The notes under the pieces are model-generated. The model was given only the letters and a program-made list of their open reading frames with translations. It did not search any database and had not been told where the DNA came from. From CAWEQO01 sp963811225 (GTDB lineage: Bacteria > Chloroflexota > Anaerolineae > Anaerolineales > Anaerolineaceae), in the NCBI GenBank assembly GCA_963811225.1, contig CAWEQO010000002.1:496001-560000 (forward strand): DNA of 64,000 bases. The letters are read 5' to 3'. The position numbers and the translations under genes were made by a program. Each line of letters starts with the position of its first letter. Within the stretch, counting starts at the first letter, position 1. Shown here one piece after another: positions 28,085-36,652 of the stretch.

Positions 28085-28118
28085 GTGTCAGTAAAGTGTC
28101 AATCAATCGTCCTATACT
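28085..28118 (+). promoter_or_regulatory. Pho-box-like promoter of ncRNA copy A
   Basis: Two direct 7-mers, GTGTCAG (28085-28091) and GTGTCAA (28096-28102), are separated by TAAA. Ten bases later comes TATACT (28113-28118). This is the 7+4+7 spacing and -10 distance of PhoB-activated promoters, in which the box replaces the -35. Identical architecture precedes copies B, C and D. The assignment to PhoB rather than another OmpR-family regulator is inference. Confidence 0.6.
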
Positions 28119-28124
28119 ATGGAT

Positions 28125-28320
28125 GGTTGGTGTTCCGACATTGCGAAGAGGCAGCAGCATAACAACGTGAACCGCCCACTGTGATTGCCGCACATTATCA
28201 CTACATCATCGTCCCTCCCTCCCTCCCGCCAATCGCAGCGGTCGCTTTCTCTACACCTTACACCGAACATTACCGCCAAAGCCCTGCCTCCGGTCTCACC
28301 GACAGCCCTCGGAACACCGG
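28125..28320 (+). ncRNA. End-paired small RNA candidate, copy A
   Basis: About 196 nt with no credible reading frame. The 5' end TTGGTGTTCCGA (28127-28138) pairs with TCGGAACACCGG (28309-28320), a 12-bp closing stem beginning 9 nt after the -10. The interior is C-rich and holds the motif CTCCCGCCA (28223-28231) shared with three other copies. It sits alone between the DUF4013 gene and the phosphatase gene. Confidence 0.6.
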
Positions 28321-28381
28321 CCCATCTTTGAGGTGAGCAAAGCAACTTCATCGAGAAATCACACCCCGTCCACTCACCGAA

Positions 28382-28412
28382 TAACATGACCGTATTTGAT
28401 ACGGTCATGTTA
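28382..28412. terminator. Perfect 14-bp hairpin downstream of ncRNA copy A
   Basis: TAACATGACCGTAT pairs exactly with ATACGGTCATGTTA (28382-28395 with 28399-28412), loop TTG. No long T-run follows, so intrinsic termination is possible but not certain. Confidence 0.45.
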
Positions 28413-28582
28413 TGCATTAAAAGGGGGAAGTGTCTTTGCCCCTGCGCATCCGGCCCCGTTTCCATCGAAAAGCGCCATTGGGATAACAGAGCGCTGGGGG
28501 ACGGATTTTGCCTTCTGCGGATGGAGGCGCCAGGACTATCTTAAAATTGCGGCCGGCTCGTTCGGATTCCCATCACTTGGGC

Positions 28583-28588
28583 TATACT
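28583..28588 (+). promoter_or_regulatory. -10 box upstream of the GspE-like/PP2C fusion gene
   Basis: TATACT, 46 nt before the chosen ATG at 28635. Confidence 0.4.
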
Positions 28589-28634
28589 TAATTCGCCTGT
28601 GCGGCAAATGTCTAGGGGGGTGGATGGGAGCCAG

Positions 28635-30962
28635 ATGTTCAAACTCAGAGATTTCGTACATCTACCGCAAGTCAATTCGCTGCTGAAGCGCCTGTTGGCC
28701 TGCGAGCCGGGGCTGATGCTGGTGGCCGGGCTCGACCCGCGCCCCGGGTTGATGGACCCGTCTTCGTCGTTCCTGCCGAGCGGGCGCAGCATGATCTTCC
28801 GCGTCCTGTTCGACGAGATGCTCACGGCCCATCCCGACGCCCACTGCGTGATTGTGACCGATGACAAGAGCGGCTTCCGCCTGCCGCGCAGTCAGCGTAA
28901 CCGGGTGGAGGTGTCGGAGGTGCGGTCCGAGGTCAATTATGGTGTGGTGATCCGGCTGGCGGTCGACTCCAGGCCCGATCTGCTGGTGGTGGACCGCATG
29001 GGGATGGACACAGCGCCTTACGTGCTGGAGGCAGCCGGGAAGGGCCTTCCGGTGCTAACCCAGGTGGACAGCGTATTCCGGGGTGAGGCAGTCGCCCGGC
29101 AGCTGATCGACCTGGGCGCGGCGCCCGAGTCGCTGGATGCGCTCACCTGGGTGCTGACCGTCCAGCGCATGGCTACGCTTTGCCCGCACTGCAAGCAGCC
29201 TTTCTCTCCACAGCCCGATCAGTTGAAGGCGCTGCGGCGGCGCTACCCCAGACTGCGCGACTTGATTGGAGAGGAGGAGGCGCTGCTGTGGATGCGCGGC
29301 GACCTGCCCGAGCCGGCCTTCTCGGCGCTGTTCCTTGAAGGCCTGGAGGATGGGCCAACGCTGAAGGGCGAGCTGGGCGATTTTTACCGTCCGGTGGGCT
29401 GTGAGCATTGTCGCAGCAGCGGGCGGCTGGGGGATGTGGCCGTCTTCGATATCTTCCAGCACGAGCGCGGGCAAGGCAGCCCATTCCATCGGCCCTCGCT
29501 GATGCCGATGGAGGCCTACGTGCTGCACCTGGCCTCGATCGGGCAGCTGCCGCTGGACGACTTCCTGCAGTTCGAGACCGACCAGATGCGGCGCACGTTT
29601 GCACTGTTCAATGCCAGCGAGCAGCAGCTATCGGGGGCGGCGGCGTCTACCCAAAGCCGGGTGCTGCAGCTGGAAGCCGCTAACAAGGTCATGCAGCAGC
29701 GCACCGAGGCGCTGGTCTCGCTGCAAGACATGGCCCAGGCCTTGATCAGCTCCACCAGTCTGGATGAACTGGCCAACCGGGCCTGCCGCAAGGCGCGCGA
29801 TCTATGCGGGGCAGACCGTGCGATCCTGTATTACGAGCGCGCTCCCGACCAGATCGAGGCGCTGGCGGTGGTGGGCTGGACCTCGGTGCTGGCGCACATG
29901 CCGCTGGAGACGGGCACGGTGCTCGACCCGGAGATGAAGACCGAGCCCTACGCCTACAACCGCCTGCCGCCAGGCATCCCCAAGCGCTTCACCACTGGCG
30001 GCGACCTGCCGCGTGCCGGGTTGATGGTGCCGCTGATCGCACAGGATCAGCGGGTGGGTGCGATGCTGGTGCATACGCTGACGCGCTCGTCGTTTGCGCC
30101 GGGGGCGGTGGCCTTACTGCAGAGCTTTGCCAACCAGGTCGCGCTTGCCTTGCAGCGAGCCGGGTTGATCGAGCAGCTGCGGGCCAAGATCGCCTTACTG
30201 GAGGCGGCGCAGGCAGAGCTGGTGCAGAAAGAGCGCATGGAGCGCGAGATGGAACTGGCGCGCGACGTGCAGCAGAGCGTGCTGCCTAAGACCTTCCCGC
30301 ACATTCCCGGCTACCGCTTCGCGGCCCAGAACGAACCGGCTCGGCGGGTGGGCGGCGACTTCTACGACGTGATCGACCTGGGGGAGGGGCGTTTTGGGGT
30401 GGCCATCGCGGACGTGTCGGATAAGGGCATTCCGGCCGCGCTGTACATGGCGCTGACCCGCAGCCTGCTGCATGCCGAGGCGCGGCGTGAGCGTTCGCCA
30501 AAGGCGGTGGCGGCCAACGTCAATTTGCTGCTGCGGGAGCTGGGCGAGCCGGATATGTTCGTGACCGTGTTCTATGGAGTGATCGAGCGCGACAGCGGCG
30601 TGATGACCTACACCCGCGCCGGGCACGACAACCCGGTGCTGCTGCGCGACGGCCAGGCCAGCGAACTGCGCGGCAGCGGGGTGGTGCTGGGCGTGCTGGG
30701 CCAGGAGGATCTGCACCTCTCGGAGGAGACCCTGCAGCTGCGGCCCGGCGACCGCTTGATGCTGTATACGGATGGGCTGGTGGACGTGCAAGACCCGGAC
30801 GGGGGGCTGTACAACCGCGAGGCGCTGAAGCAGGCCATGGCGAGCTACGCCCACCTGCCGGCGGAGGAGCTGTGCCGGGCTGTGTTCGAGCACCTGGCCG
30901 GGGTGCGCGGCGAGGCCGAGCAGTACGACGACATGACCATGCTGGTGGTGGAGGCGCAGTGA
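28635..30962 (+). CDS. GspE/PilB-like domain fused to GAF and SpoIIE-type PP2C phosphatase
   Basis: A 775-residue protein. Residues ~1-300 resemble the C-terminal half of type II secretion/type IV pilus ATPases: a zinc tetracysteine site is split between LCPHCKQPF (~181) and VGCEHCRSSGRLGDVAVFDIF (~255), but the Walker A motif is not visible. A coiled coil (~340-365), a GAF domain (~370-505), and a linker coiled coil (~510-545) follow. Last comes a SpoIIE/RsbU phosphatase: ARDVQQSVLPKTFP, RRVGGDFYDVI (metal Asp), VADVSDKGIPAALYM and QYDDMTMLV. It probably dephosphorylates an anti-sigma antagonist; the N-terminal domain may be a regulator. GGGAG precedes ATG 28635. Confidence 0.8.
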   Translation: MFKLRDFVHLPQVNSLLKRLLACEPGLMLVAGLDPRPGLMDPSSSFLPSGRSMIFRVLFDEMLTAHPDAHCVIVTDDKSGFRLPRSQRNRVEVSEVRSEVNYGVVIRLAVDSRPDLLVVDRMGMDTAPYVLEAAGKGLPVLTQVDSVFRGEAVARQLIDLGAAPESLDALTWVLTVQRMATLCPHCKQPFSPQPDQLKALRRRYPRLRDLIGEEEALLWMRGDLPEPAFSALFLEGLEDGPTLKGELGDFYRPVGCEHCRSSGRLGDVAVFDIFQHERGQGSPFHRPSLMPMEAYVLHLASIGQLPLDDFLQFETDQMRRTFALFNASEQQLSGAAASTQSRVLQLEAANKVMQQRTEALVSLQDMAQALISSTSLDELANRACRKARDLCGADRAILYYERAPDQIEALAVVGWTSVLAHMPLETGTVLDPEMKTEPYAYNRLPPGIPKRFTTGGDLPRAGLMVPLIAQDQRVGAMLVHTLTRSSFAPGAVALLQSFANQVALALQRAGLIEQLRAKIALLEAAQAELVQKERMEREMELARDVQQSVLPKTFPHIPGYRFAAQNEPARRVGGDFYDVIDLGEGRFGVAIADVSDKGIPAALYMALTRSLLHAEARRERSPKAVAANVNLLLRELGEPDMFVTVFYGVIERDSGVMTYTRAGHDNPVLLRDGQASELRGSGVVLGVLGQEDLHLSEETLQLRPGDRLMLYTDGLVDVQDPDGGLYNREALKQAMASYAHLPAEELCRAVFEHLAGVRGEAEQYDDMTMLVVEAQ

Positions 30963-31621
30963 GAGTGTACTTCGTGCGGCACGGCGAGAGTGAAGCCAAT
31001 ACCCTGCATGTGATCTCCAACCGCGGCTGGAAGCACGGACTGACTGAAAAGGGCCGCGAGCAGGCCCAGGCGCTGGCGGAGCGACTGCGGGGAAAGGGCA
31101 TCACACGCATCTACACCAGCCCATTGATGCGCGCAGTGCAGACCGGTGAGATCGTGGCGCGCGCGCTGGACGTCCCGCTCGAGAGGACGCACGCTCTGGG
31201 CGAGATCGACTGCGGCATCGCTGAGGGGCGGTCGGATGCGGAAGCCTGGGCGCTGCATGCCCGTGTCAGCCTGGACTGGACCGAGGGGCGCAGCGCGGCG
31301 CGCATCCCGGACGGTGAGAGCCTGGAGGGCGTGCGCGCCCGGTTCGCGCCGTTCGTGGAAAGCCTGCTGGAACGCGGGGAAGATGTCCTGCTGGTGGGCC
31401 ACGGGGGGCTCTATCACGGCACGCTGCCGGACTTGCTCAACGTCGACCTGGCGTACGCGTTGCAGCGCGGCTTCCCGAACACCGGCTGCGTGCTGGCCGA
31501 GCAGCGGCACGAGGGCCTGGTGTGCCTGGAGTGGTTGGGAGAGAGACCGGTGTTCAAGACCCCGTCAATGGATCAAGCCAAGGAAGCTCAATATCCACAG
31601 GATGGCAATGGCGACCATTAA
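30959..31621 (+). CDS. Histidine phosphatase family (phosphoglycerate mutase-like) protein
   Basis: A 220-residue protein beginning with GTG at 30959, which overlaps the phosphatase stop by four bases. The catalytic VYFVRHGESEAN motif is at residues 3-14, the second histidine is in LLVGHGGLYHG (~residue 145) and the acid in the ALGEIDCGIAEG loop. The family covers phosphoglycerate mutases, cobalamin phosphatase and sugar phosphatases. The substrate is unknown. The tight overlap implies co-expression with the PP2C fusion. The 3' end overlaps the convergent gene by 57 nt. Confidence 0.85.
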   Translation: MRVYFVRHGESEANTLHVISNRGWKHGLTEKGREQAQALAERLRGKGITRIYTSPLMRAVQTGEIVARALDVPLERTHALGEIDCGIAEGRSDAEAWALHARVSLDWTEGRSAARIPDGESLEGVRARFAPFVESLLERGEDVLLVGHGGLYHGTLPDLLNVDLAYALQRGFPNTGCVLAEQRHEGLVCLEWLGERPVFKTPSMDQAKEAQYPQDGNGDH

Positions 31622-32461
31622 GACGGGAGAGTTGACGCCCAGGGCGAGCAGCGCGGGAGCGTAGGAACGCAAGGCCAGGTAGGGCGCCAGGAGCGGGGAG
31701 GCGACCACCGCATACCAGAACTTCCGCTTGCGGACCGACAGGTAGAGCAATGCCAACCCCAACGGGATGGAATAGGGGAATAAGCTCATGTTGTACTGGT
31801 TATTGGGCATGACCGAAGATTTCAGCGGCCACAGGCCAAAGATCAACAGGGAGAGCAGAAAGGCGACCACTACCGGTCCAAACACGCGCACAACCTCGCG
31901 GGTTTTGCCCGCTCGCCAGGCCTCAAACAGCCAGAAGACTGCCACGCCTGCGCCGATCTGGGGCTTGGCCAGCACGAAGAACAGCCCGATCTGAGGGGGC
32001 ATCACGAAACCGAGCGCCGGGATCCAGTCAATATTGCCATCGAAGCCGTTGTGGATGACGAATGGGCACAAGACGAACCCAGCCAGCGCCCAGGGTTTGG
32101 CTCCCAGTCGGTAGGCCACAAAGCCGTAGGCGAAGAAGTTGAAAACAAACAGGGCCGACACCCCAAGGCGTTCTGGGAGTATGGCGAACGGGGCCAGCAA
32201 GAGAAACGTCCACGGGGGGTTAAATAGTTCGTTGACTGTCTGGTAGGGGTTTTCGCCGCGCAGGATCGACCAGACCGCAGGGCGAAACGCAGTGCGCAGG
32301 TCGAAACCGGCTGGGGCGGTCACGCCGCCCTTCCCCCAGGATTCAGAAGGTAAATACTGATAAGCGAGGACGATCAAGGCAACAAATAATGCGATGAAGA
32401 TTGCAATGGCGAGGACCGTTTTATATACGGATGACTGAGGTTTTGGCAGGGTCGTTTCCAT
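31565..32461 (-). CDS. GT87/DUF2029-like multi-pass membrane protein
   Basis: A 298-residue polytopic protein with about eight membrane segments. An N-terminal helix (~13-36) is followed by the extracytoplasmic FDLRTAFRPAVWSILRGENPYQ segment, common in GT87-like polyprenol-linked mannosyltransferases (an Asp plus the NPY motif), then FNPPWTFLLLAPFAILP. The length is shorter than most GT87 members (~400). The function as a glycosyltransferase is likely but not certain. It stands alone on the minus strand and overlaps the convergent phosphatase gene. Confidence 0.65.
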   Translation of the reverse strand: METTLPKPQSSVYKTVLAIAIFIALFVALIVLAYQYLPSESWGKGGVTAPAGFDLRTAFRPAVWSILRGENPYQTVNELFNPPWTFLLLAPFAILPERLGVSALFVFNFFAYGFVAYRLGAKPWALAGFVLCPFVIHNGFDGNIDWIPALGFVMPPQIGLFFVLAKPQIGAGVAVFWLFEAWRAGKTREVVRVFGPVVVAFLLSLLIFGLWPLKSSVMPNNQYNMSLFPYSIPLGLALLYLSVRKRKFWYAVVASPLLAPYLALRSYAPALLALGVNSPVLMVAIAILWILSFLGLIH

Positions 32462-32572
32462 GATGGCTTCTCAGGCAAATCGGTTGGTGTTTGTGGGTAG
32501 TTACCACTATGATTATGGACTAGATTAGAACTGCGTGCAAGTGAAATTTTGATGGATACAAGGAGTTGTTTG

Positions 32573-33535
32573 ATGCCAATTTTGTTAATTCACTTTGATC
32601 CGGACGAGGTTCCGGAGGAACTGCTGGGGCGGGTGGATGAGATTGCGCCGGGGTATGAGGTGGTCGTCAGTAATGACCGTGAGAAGATCGCCGGGCTGCT
32701 GGACGAGATCGAGATCGTGGCGGGGGGCGGGCCGTACGAGCCGTTCGTGGGCGGCAAAAACTTGCGCTGGGTGCAGCAGTGGGGCGCGGGGGCCGACTGG
32801 CTGGAGCGGGCCCCTGCGGCGGCCCGGGCGGACTTCGTCCTGACCAGCGTCTCGGGGGTGCATGCCATCCCAATCAGCGAGCACATCTTCGCGTTCCTGC
32901 TGGCGTTTGCGCGGCAGCTTCCTAAGGCGTTCCGCGACCAGCAGAAGCACGAGTGGCACCACCACGGCTTCGGCGACGTGTTCGAGCTGCACGGCAAGAC
33001 CCTGCTGATGGTGGGCGTCGGGGCAATTGGCGAGCAGGCGGCCAGGGTAGGCTGCGCGATAGGGATGCGGGTGATGGGCGTGCGCCGACACCCGGAGCAG
33101 GGGGCAGACTGCGTGGCGGAGATGTATGCTCCCGAGGATCTACCCGAGCTGCTGCCGCAGGCCGACTTTGTGGCGCTGACCGTGCCGCTGACCAGCGAGA
33201 CGCGCGGCATGATCGGCGAGCAGGAGCTGAAGGCGATGAAGCCCTCGGCTTACATCGTCAACATCGGGCGCGGCGGCACCATCGACCAGGATGCGCTGGT
33301 GCAGGCGCTGCGTGAGGGCTGGATCGCCGGGGCGGGCCTGGATGTGACCGATCCCGAGCCGCTGCCGCCGGACTCGCCGCTGTGGGAGATGCCGAACGTG
33401 ATCATCACGGCGCACTATTCGGGCCTGACGCCGCACTACAACGAGCGCGCCATCCCGATCTTTCTGGAGAACCTGCGGCGGTACGTGAGCGGCGAGTCGC
33501 TGCAGAACGTGGTGGATAAAGAATTGGGGTATTAA
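32573..33535 (+). CDS. D-2-hydroxyacid dehydrogenase family protein
   Basis: A 320-residue NAD-dependent dehydrogenase. The Rossmann motif GVGAIGEQAARVG is at ~residues 146-158, followed by MRVMGVRRHP. The catalytic arginine is in NIGRGGTIDQDAL, the glutamate in the VTDPEPLPPDSPLW block and the histidine in TAHYSG. The enzyme reduces 2-keto acids or oxidises D-2-hydroxy acids; the substrate is not predictable. The ATG at 32573 is chosen because AAGGAG lies 8 nt upstream; an in-frame ATG at 32552 lacks one. Confidence 0.87.
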   Translation: MPILLIHFDPDEVPEELLGRVDEIAPGYEVVVSNDREKIAGLLDEIEIVAGGGPYEPFVGGKNLRWVQQWGAGADWLERAPAAARADFVLTSVSGVHAIPISEHIFAFLLAFARQLPKAFRDQQKHEWHHHGFGDVFELHGKTLLMVGVGAIGEQAARVGCAIGMRVMGVRRHPEQGADCVAEMYAPEDLPELLPQADFVALTVPLTSETRGMIGEQELKAMKPSAYIVNIGRGGTIDQDALVQALREGWIAGAGLDVTDPEPLPPDSPLWEMPNVIITAHYSGLTPHYNERAIPIFLENLRRYVSGESLQNVVDKELGY

Positions 33536-33608
33536 AAACAGCCCTCCTGATTGGAGATCAGCACCAAGCATGAAAATCAGGGCCATCTTCAAGTCAGAGA
33601 GCGAGAAT

Positions 33609-33642
33609 AGAGAGCAGTCAAAGCACGCCTTGACTGCTCTCT
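33609..33642. terminator. Bidirectional hairpin between convergent genes
   Basis: AGAGAGCAGTCAAAG (33609-33623) pairs with CTTGACTGCTCTCT (33629-33642) with one bulge; TTTCTTT follows on the plus strand. It shares its AGAGAGCAG core with the hairpins at 22726 and 34211. Confidence 0.65.
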
Positions 33643-33646
33643 TTCT

Positions 33647-34132
33647 TTACTCGCTGATGGGCAGGTACAGATCCAGCACGTGCGCTTCCGGGATGAACTC
33701 AGCTTCTGCCATGTTCAAGCCGCGCTCGGGGGTGAGCGACTCCTCCAGCCACTGGTGGTGGGCCATTCTGTAGCGGCTGTCCTCGCGCCAGGCCACCAGG
33801 CGCTTCCACTGCCTCTCGATGTTGGTCAGGTTGCAGCGAGTCACGGCGTATAACCCGCCGGGGAAGTCCTTGATCTGGGCCTCACCTTCGGCCTGCACCT
33901 GCGGCCCAACGGTGACCCACTGCTCGTAGCCGTAGTTCGGGCTGGCGGGCGAGGGGCTGGGGTTGTTAAAGCCGAAGTAGCGGTGGGCGTCGATTTCGCC
34001 CAGCATACCCTGGGCGTCCATGAAGGTGCGCAGCTTTTCCCAGGCGATGCCCTCGGGGCCTTCACCGAAGCCGTGGGTGACGGCGACCCGCATGCGGTCC
34101 AGCTTGACAATCTTTACTTCCAGGTCGTTCAT
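33647..34132 (-). CDS. GyrI-like/AraC effector-binding domain protein
   Basis: A 161-residue protein with the small-molecule-binding fold of GyrI/SbmC and BmrR C-terminal domains: VKIVKLDRMRVAVTHGFG at the start, a YGYEQWVTVGP strand in the middle and FPGGLYAVTRCN. The final part, HVLDLYLPI, is the typical last strand. AGGAG precedes the ATG at 34132. It is divergent from a WYL-type regulator, as these proteins often are, so it may be the regulated gene and could bind the inducing ligand. Confidence 0.8.
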   Translation of the reverse strand: MNDLEVKIVKLDRMRVAVTHGFGEGPEGIAWEKLRTFMDAQGMLGEIDAHRYFGFNNPSPSPASPNYGYEQWVTVGPQVQAEGEAQIKDFPGGLYAVTRCNLTNIERQWKRLVAWREDSRYRMAHHQWLEESLTPERGLNMAEAEFIPEAHVLDLYLPISE

Positions 34133-34199
34133 TTTCGTTCTCCTTTGTGAATGGGTTGCGGTTTCTGGTTTGATGATACGGCAGGGTAATTGACATCTA

Positions 34200-34307
34200 T
34201 TGTCAGGAATAAGAAAGAGAATGGAGAATGGAGAGCAGAGAGTAGTCAAAGCTGCTTTGACTACTCTCTGCTCTCCATTCTCTTTCTTGCCATATGTTGT
34301 CAGGAAT
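34200..34307. repeat. Palindromic element flanked by 11-bp direct repeats
   Basis: An exact direct repeat TTGTCAGGAAT occurs at 34200-34210 and 34297-34307. Between them is a near-perfect palindrome whose arms run 34211-34252 and 34254-34288, with a 7-nt duplication in the left arm. This looks like a miniature inverted-repeat insertion with a target duplication. It separates two divergent genes, where a terminator would not be expected. Confidence 0.55.
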
Positions 34308-34313
34308 TTGGCA

Positions 34314-34319
34314 TACAAT
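34314..34319 (+). promoter_or_regulatory. -10 box giving a likely leaderless mRNA for the WYL regulator
   Basis: TACAAT ends 6 nt before the ATG at 34326. Transcription would start at or within a few bases of the start codon, and no Shine-Dalgarno sequence fits between them. Confidence 0.5.
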
Positions 34320-34325
34320 CATCCT

Positions 34326-35303
34326 ATGCGCGCAGACCGATTACTTTCCTTACTGATGCTGCTGCAGACTCGCGGCAAGCTGCCCGCCTGGAAGCTGGCC
34401 AAGGAACTGGAGGTCTCGGAGCGGACCATCTACCGCGACGTGGAGGCGCTCAGCTCGGCGGGCGTGCCGGTCTACGCCGAGCGCGGGCCGGGCGGCGGCG
34501 TGGCCCTGGTGGACAGCTACCGCACCACGCTGACCGGCCTGAACGCTGACGAAGCCCGGGCGCTGTTCATGCTCAACATCCCGGCGCCGCTGTTGGATCT
34601 GGGTGTAGGGCAGGAGCTGAAAGCCGCTCTGCTCAAGCTGGCTGCGGCGCTGCCCTCAGGCCGCCGGCAGGACGAGGGCAGGGTGCGTCAGCGCATCCAC
34701 CTGGATGCTGCGTGGTGGTTTCAGGACGAGCCGGCGCCACAGCTGCAGAAGCTGCACCAGGCCGTTTGGCAGGACCGCAAGCTGGAGATCGCCTACCGCC
34801 ACGAGCATCAGAACATCGTGACCATCCGGGTGGTGGAGCCGTATGGGTTAGTGGCCAAGGCCAGCGTGTGGTACCTGGTGGCGGCGCGGCAGGGACGGCT
34901 GCGGGTCTACCGGGCCGGGCGGGTGGTGCAGGCGCGGGCGCTGGATGAATGCTTCGAGCGTTCCCCGGACTTCGACCTGGCGGGGTTCTGGACGGGCTGG
35001 TGCGAGGCTTTCGAGCGTGACCGCCCGGAATACCCGGTGCGGGTGCGCATCGCCCCGGCGCTGTCGCAGGCGCTGCCGTATTACTTTGGCGATGACATCC
35101 ACACCCGGCTGGCGCAGGCCGGTCCGCCGGACGAGCACGGCTGGCTGCAGCTAACCCTGACCTTCGAGAGCCTGGAGGCGGCCCGCGACCGGCTACTGGA
35201 CTTTGGTCGAGCGGTGGAGGTGTTGGAGCCCGAGCCGCTGCGCTTGAGCTTGATCGACGTGGCCGAGCAGATCGTGGCGTTTTACAAAGAATCCAAGAAA
35301 TGA
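34326..35303 (+). CDS. WYL domain transcriptional regulator (YafY type)
   Basis: A 325-residue regulator. The N-terminal HTH_11 domain (~1-60) reads MRADRLLSLLMLLQTRGKLP then ELEVSERTIYRDVEALSSAG. The WYL ligand-binding domain (~140-225) contains VVEPYGLVAKASVWYLVA and RVYRAGRV, followed by a WCX-type extension (~235-320). It probably represses or activates itself and the divergent GyrI-like gene. It seems to be translated from a leaderless mRNA. Its last codons lie within the left arm of a 28-bp hairpin. Confidence 0.88.
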   Translation: MRADRLLSLLMLLQTRGKLPAWKLAKELEVSERTIYRDVEALSSAGVPVYAERGPGGGVALVDSYRTTLTGLNADEARALFMLNIPAPLLDLGVGQELKAALLKLAAALPSGRRQDEGRVRQRIHLDAAWWFQDEPAPQLQKLHQAVWQDRKLEIAYRHEHQNIVTIRVVEPYGLVAKASVWYLVAARQGRLRVYRAGRVVQARALDECFERSPDFDLAGFWTGWCEAFERDRPEYPVRVRIAPALSQALPYYFGDDIHTRLAQAGPPDEHGWLQLTLTFESLEAARDRLLDFGRAVEVLEPEPLRLSLIDVAEQIVAFYKESKK

Positions 35304-35343
35304 CATCCCGTCCACACGGGATGTCATTTCTTGGATTCTTTGT
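35284..35343. terminator. Perfect 28-bp hairpin overlapping the end of the WYL regulator gene
   Basis: 35284-35311 is the exact reverse complement of 35316-35343, loop CCAC. The stop codon TGA (35301-35303) and the six preceding codons are part of the left arm. Confidence 0.75.
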
Positions 35344-35400
35344 CCAGTGGAGTACAATACAAAGGAAAATCACAGGCCTTTGGGGGAAGGAGTGTTTCTA

Positions 35401-36048
35401 TTGGCCGATCAAAATATTGAAGAGGAAAAAGGGGTCGAGCATCAGCGACCGATTGGTGGCGAGGCCGCCGAAGCAGCCGCCGTGAAGGTGGCGGCTCGCG
35501 AGCCGGAAGGCCCCAAGCTGAGCCAGCGGGACATTTTCTCGATCTTTATCAAGGCCGGGCTGGCGTTCGGCGGCGGACTGGGGATCCTGTCGGTGCTGGA
35601 GGACGAACTGGTCACGCGCCGCAAAGTGGTCACCCGAGATGAATTTCTGGCGATTTACGGCATCGGGCGCATCGTGCCGAGCGGGACGATGACTGCCCTG
35701 GCGGTTGCCTACGGCTACCGGTTCGGCGGCTGGCTGGGCACGGCCACCGCCTTGATCTCGATGGCGCTGCCGGCCTTCGCGTTGACCATCGTGCTGACCA
35801 TGCTGTACGGTCCGCTCAGCCGGGGCAGCACCTTCAACCTGATCGAAGTCTCGGTGCTGCCGGCGGCGCTGGCGTTGATCGTCTCGGCGGCGCTCAAGCT
35901 GGGAAAAGGAATTTTTCGGCCATCTTTCGACCTGATCCTGGCGGTGGCCGGCTTTGCCGGGATTTACTTTCTCAATATCAGCCCGGCGATCCTGTTGATT
36001 GCGGGCGGCGCCCTGGGTATTTTTGGTTTCCGGTGGATTAAGCGATGA
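35401..36048 (+). CDS. Chromate transporter, N-terminal-half type
   Basis: A 215-residue ChrA-type (CHR family) protein. After a charged N-terminal tail, the motif FGGGLGILSVLEDELVTRRK (~residues 58-77) is followed by YGIGRIVPSGTMTALAVAYGYR and four or five membrane helices. It pairs with the next gene, the other half-size CHR protein, as in short-chain ChrA pairs that export chromate or related oxyanions. The start is TTG at 35401: GGGGGAAGGAG lies 8 nt upstream and no ATG fits. The next gene overlaps by four bases. Confidence 0.82.
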   Translation: MADQNIEEEKGVEHQRPIGGEAAEAAAVKVAAREPEGPKLSQRDIFSIFIKAGLAFGGGLGILSVLEDELVTRRKVVTRDEFLAIYGIGRIVPSGTMTALAVAYGYRFGGWLGTATALISMALPAFALTIVLTMLYGPLSRGSTFNLIEVSVLPAALALIVSAALKLGKGIFRPSFDLILAVAGFAGIYFLNISPAILLIAGGALGIFGFRWIKR

Positions 36049-36593
36049 ATCTTTCCCAACTTGTTTACAATATTTTTCTGTACAATGTGCTGACCTTCGG
36101 CGCCGGCCCGAACATGATCCCGCTGCTGCAAAAAAACTTCGTCGACCAGATGCGAGTCATCACCGACGCCCAGCTGCTGTACGCATTCGCCGTCGGGCGC
36201 GTCACGCCCGGGCAGGCCAACACTTTCGTCGCGTCGATCGGCTTCATGCTCGACGGATTGATCGGCGCAACCCTGGCAACGCTGGTGATCCAACTGCCCG
36301 GCTACGTGATGCTGCCGTTCATGAAGGGCTACGAGATCTTCAAAGGCTCTGAAATCATGGCCTACTTCACCCGCGGCCTGACCGCCGTCTCGATCGGCAT
36401 GATCTTCGCCTCCACGCTCAACATCGGCCTGCGCACATTGAGCGGATGGGTGGCGTTTGGGACGTTCGGGATCGCCCTGGTGTTTATTTATTTTCTCAAA
36501 TGGAACCCGATCTTGGGCTTGTTAGGCGCCAGCGTCATTGGCGTGGTGATCCAGTTGATTGTGGGCTTGCCGCCCACACCGCCTGGGGGATGA
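36045..36593 (+). CDS. Chromate transporter, C-terminal-half type
   Basis: A 182-residue CHR-family protein starting at the ATGA overlap with the preceding half. Motifs are FGAGPNMIPLLQKNFVDQMR then FAVGRVTPGQANTFVASIGF, followed by four or five membrane helices. The glycine-rich motif in the first loop and the second GRVTPGQ motif are the CHR hallmarks. The two products probably form a heterodimer. The true substrate may be sulfate or chromate. Confidence 0.83.
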   Translation: MNLSQLVYNIFLYNVLTFGAGPNMIPLLQKNFVDQMRVITDAQLLYAFAVGRVTPGQANTFVASIGFMLDGLIGATLATLVIQLPGYVMLPFMKGYEIFKGSEIMAYFTRGLTAVSIGMIFASTLNIGLRTLSGWVAFGTFGIALVFIYFLKWNPILGLLGASVIGVVIQLIVGLPPTPPGG

Positions 36594-36630
36594 TTGTGGC
36601 TGTGGAGAATCGTCTATTTTCCGTACGTAG

Positions 36631-36652
36631 CCCCAGACATCCTTGTCTGGGG
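36631..36652 (+). terminator. Terminator after the chromate transporter genes
   Basis: CCCCAGACA (36631-36639) pairs with TGTCTGGGG (36644-36652), loop of 4, followed by TATTTG. Confidence 0.55.

Noticed and set aside
34196..34307. Further Pho-boxes at the TTGTCAGGAAT repeats
   Set aside because: Only single TGTCA half-sites without an 11-nt direct repeat; better explained as a duplication flanking the palindrome.
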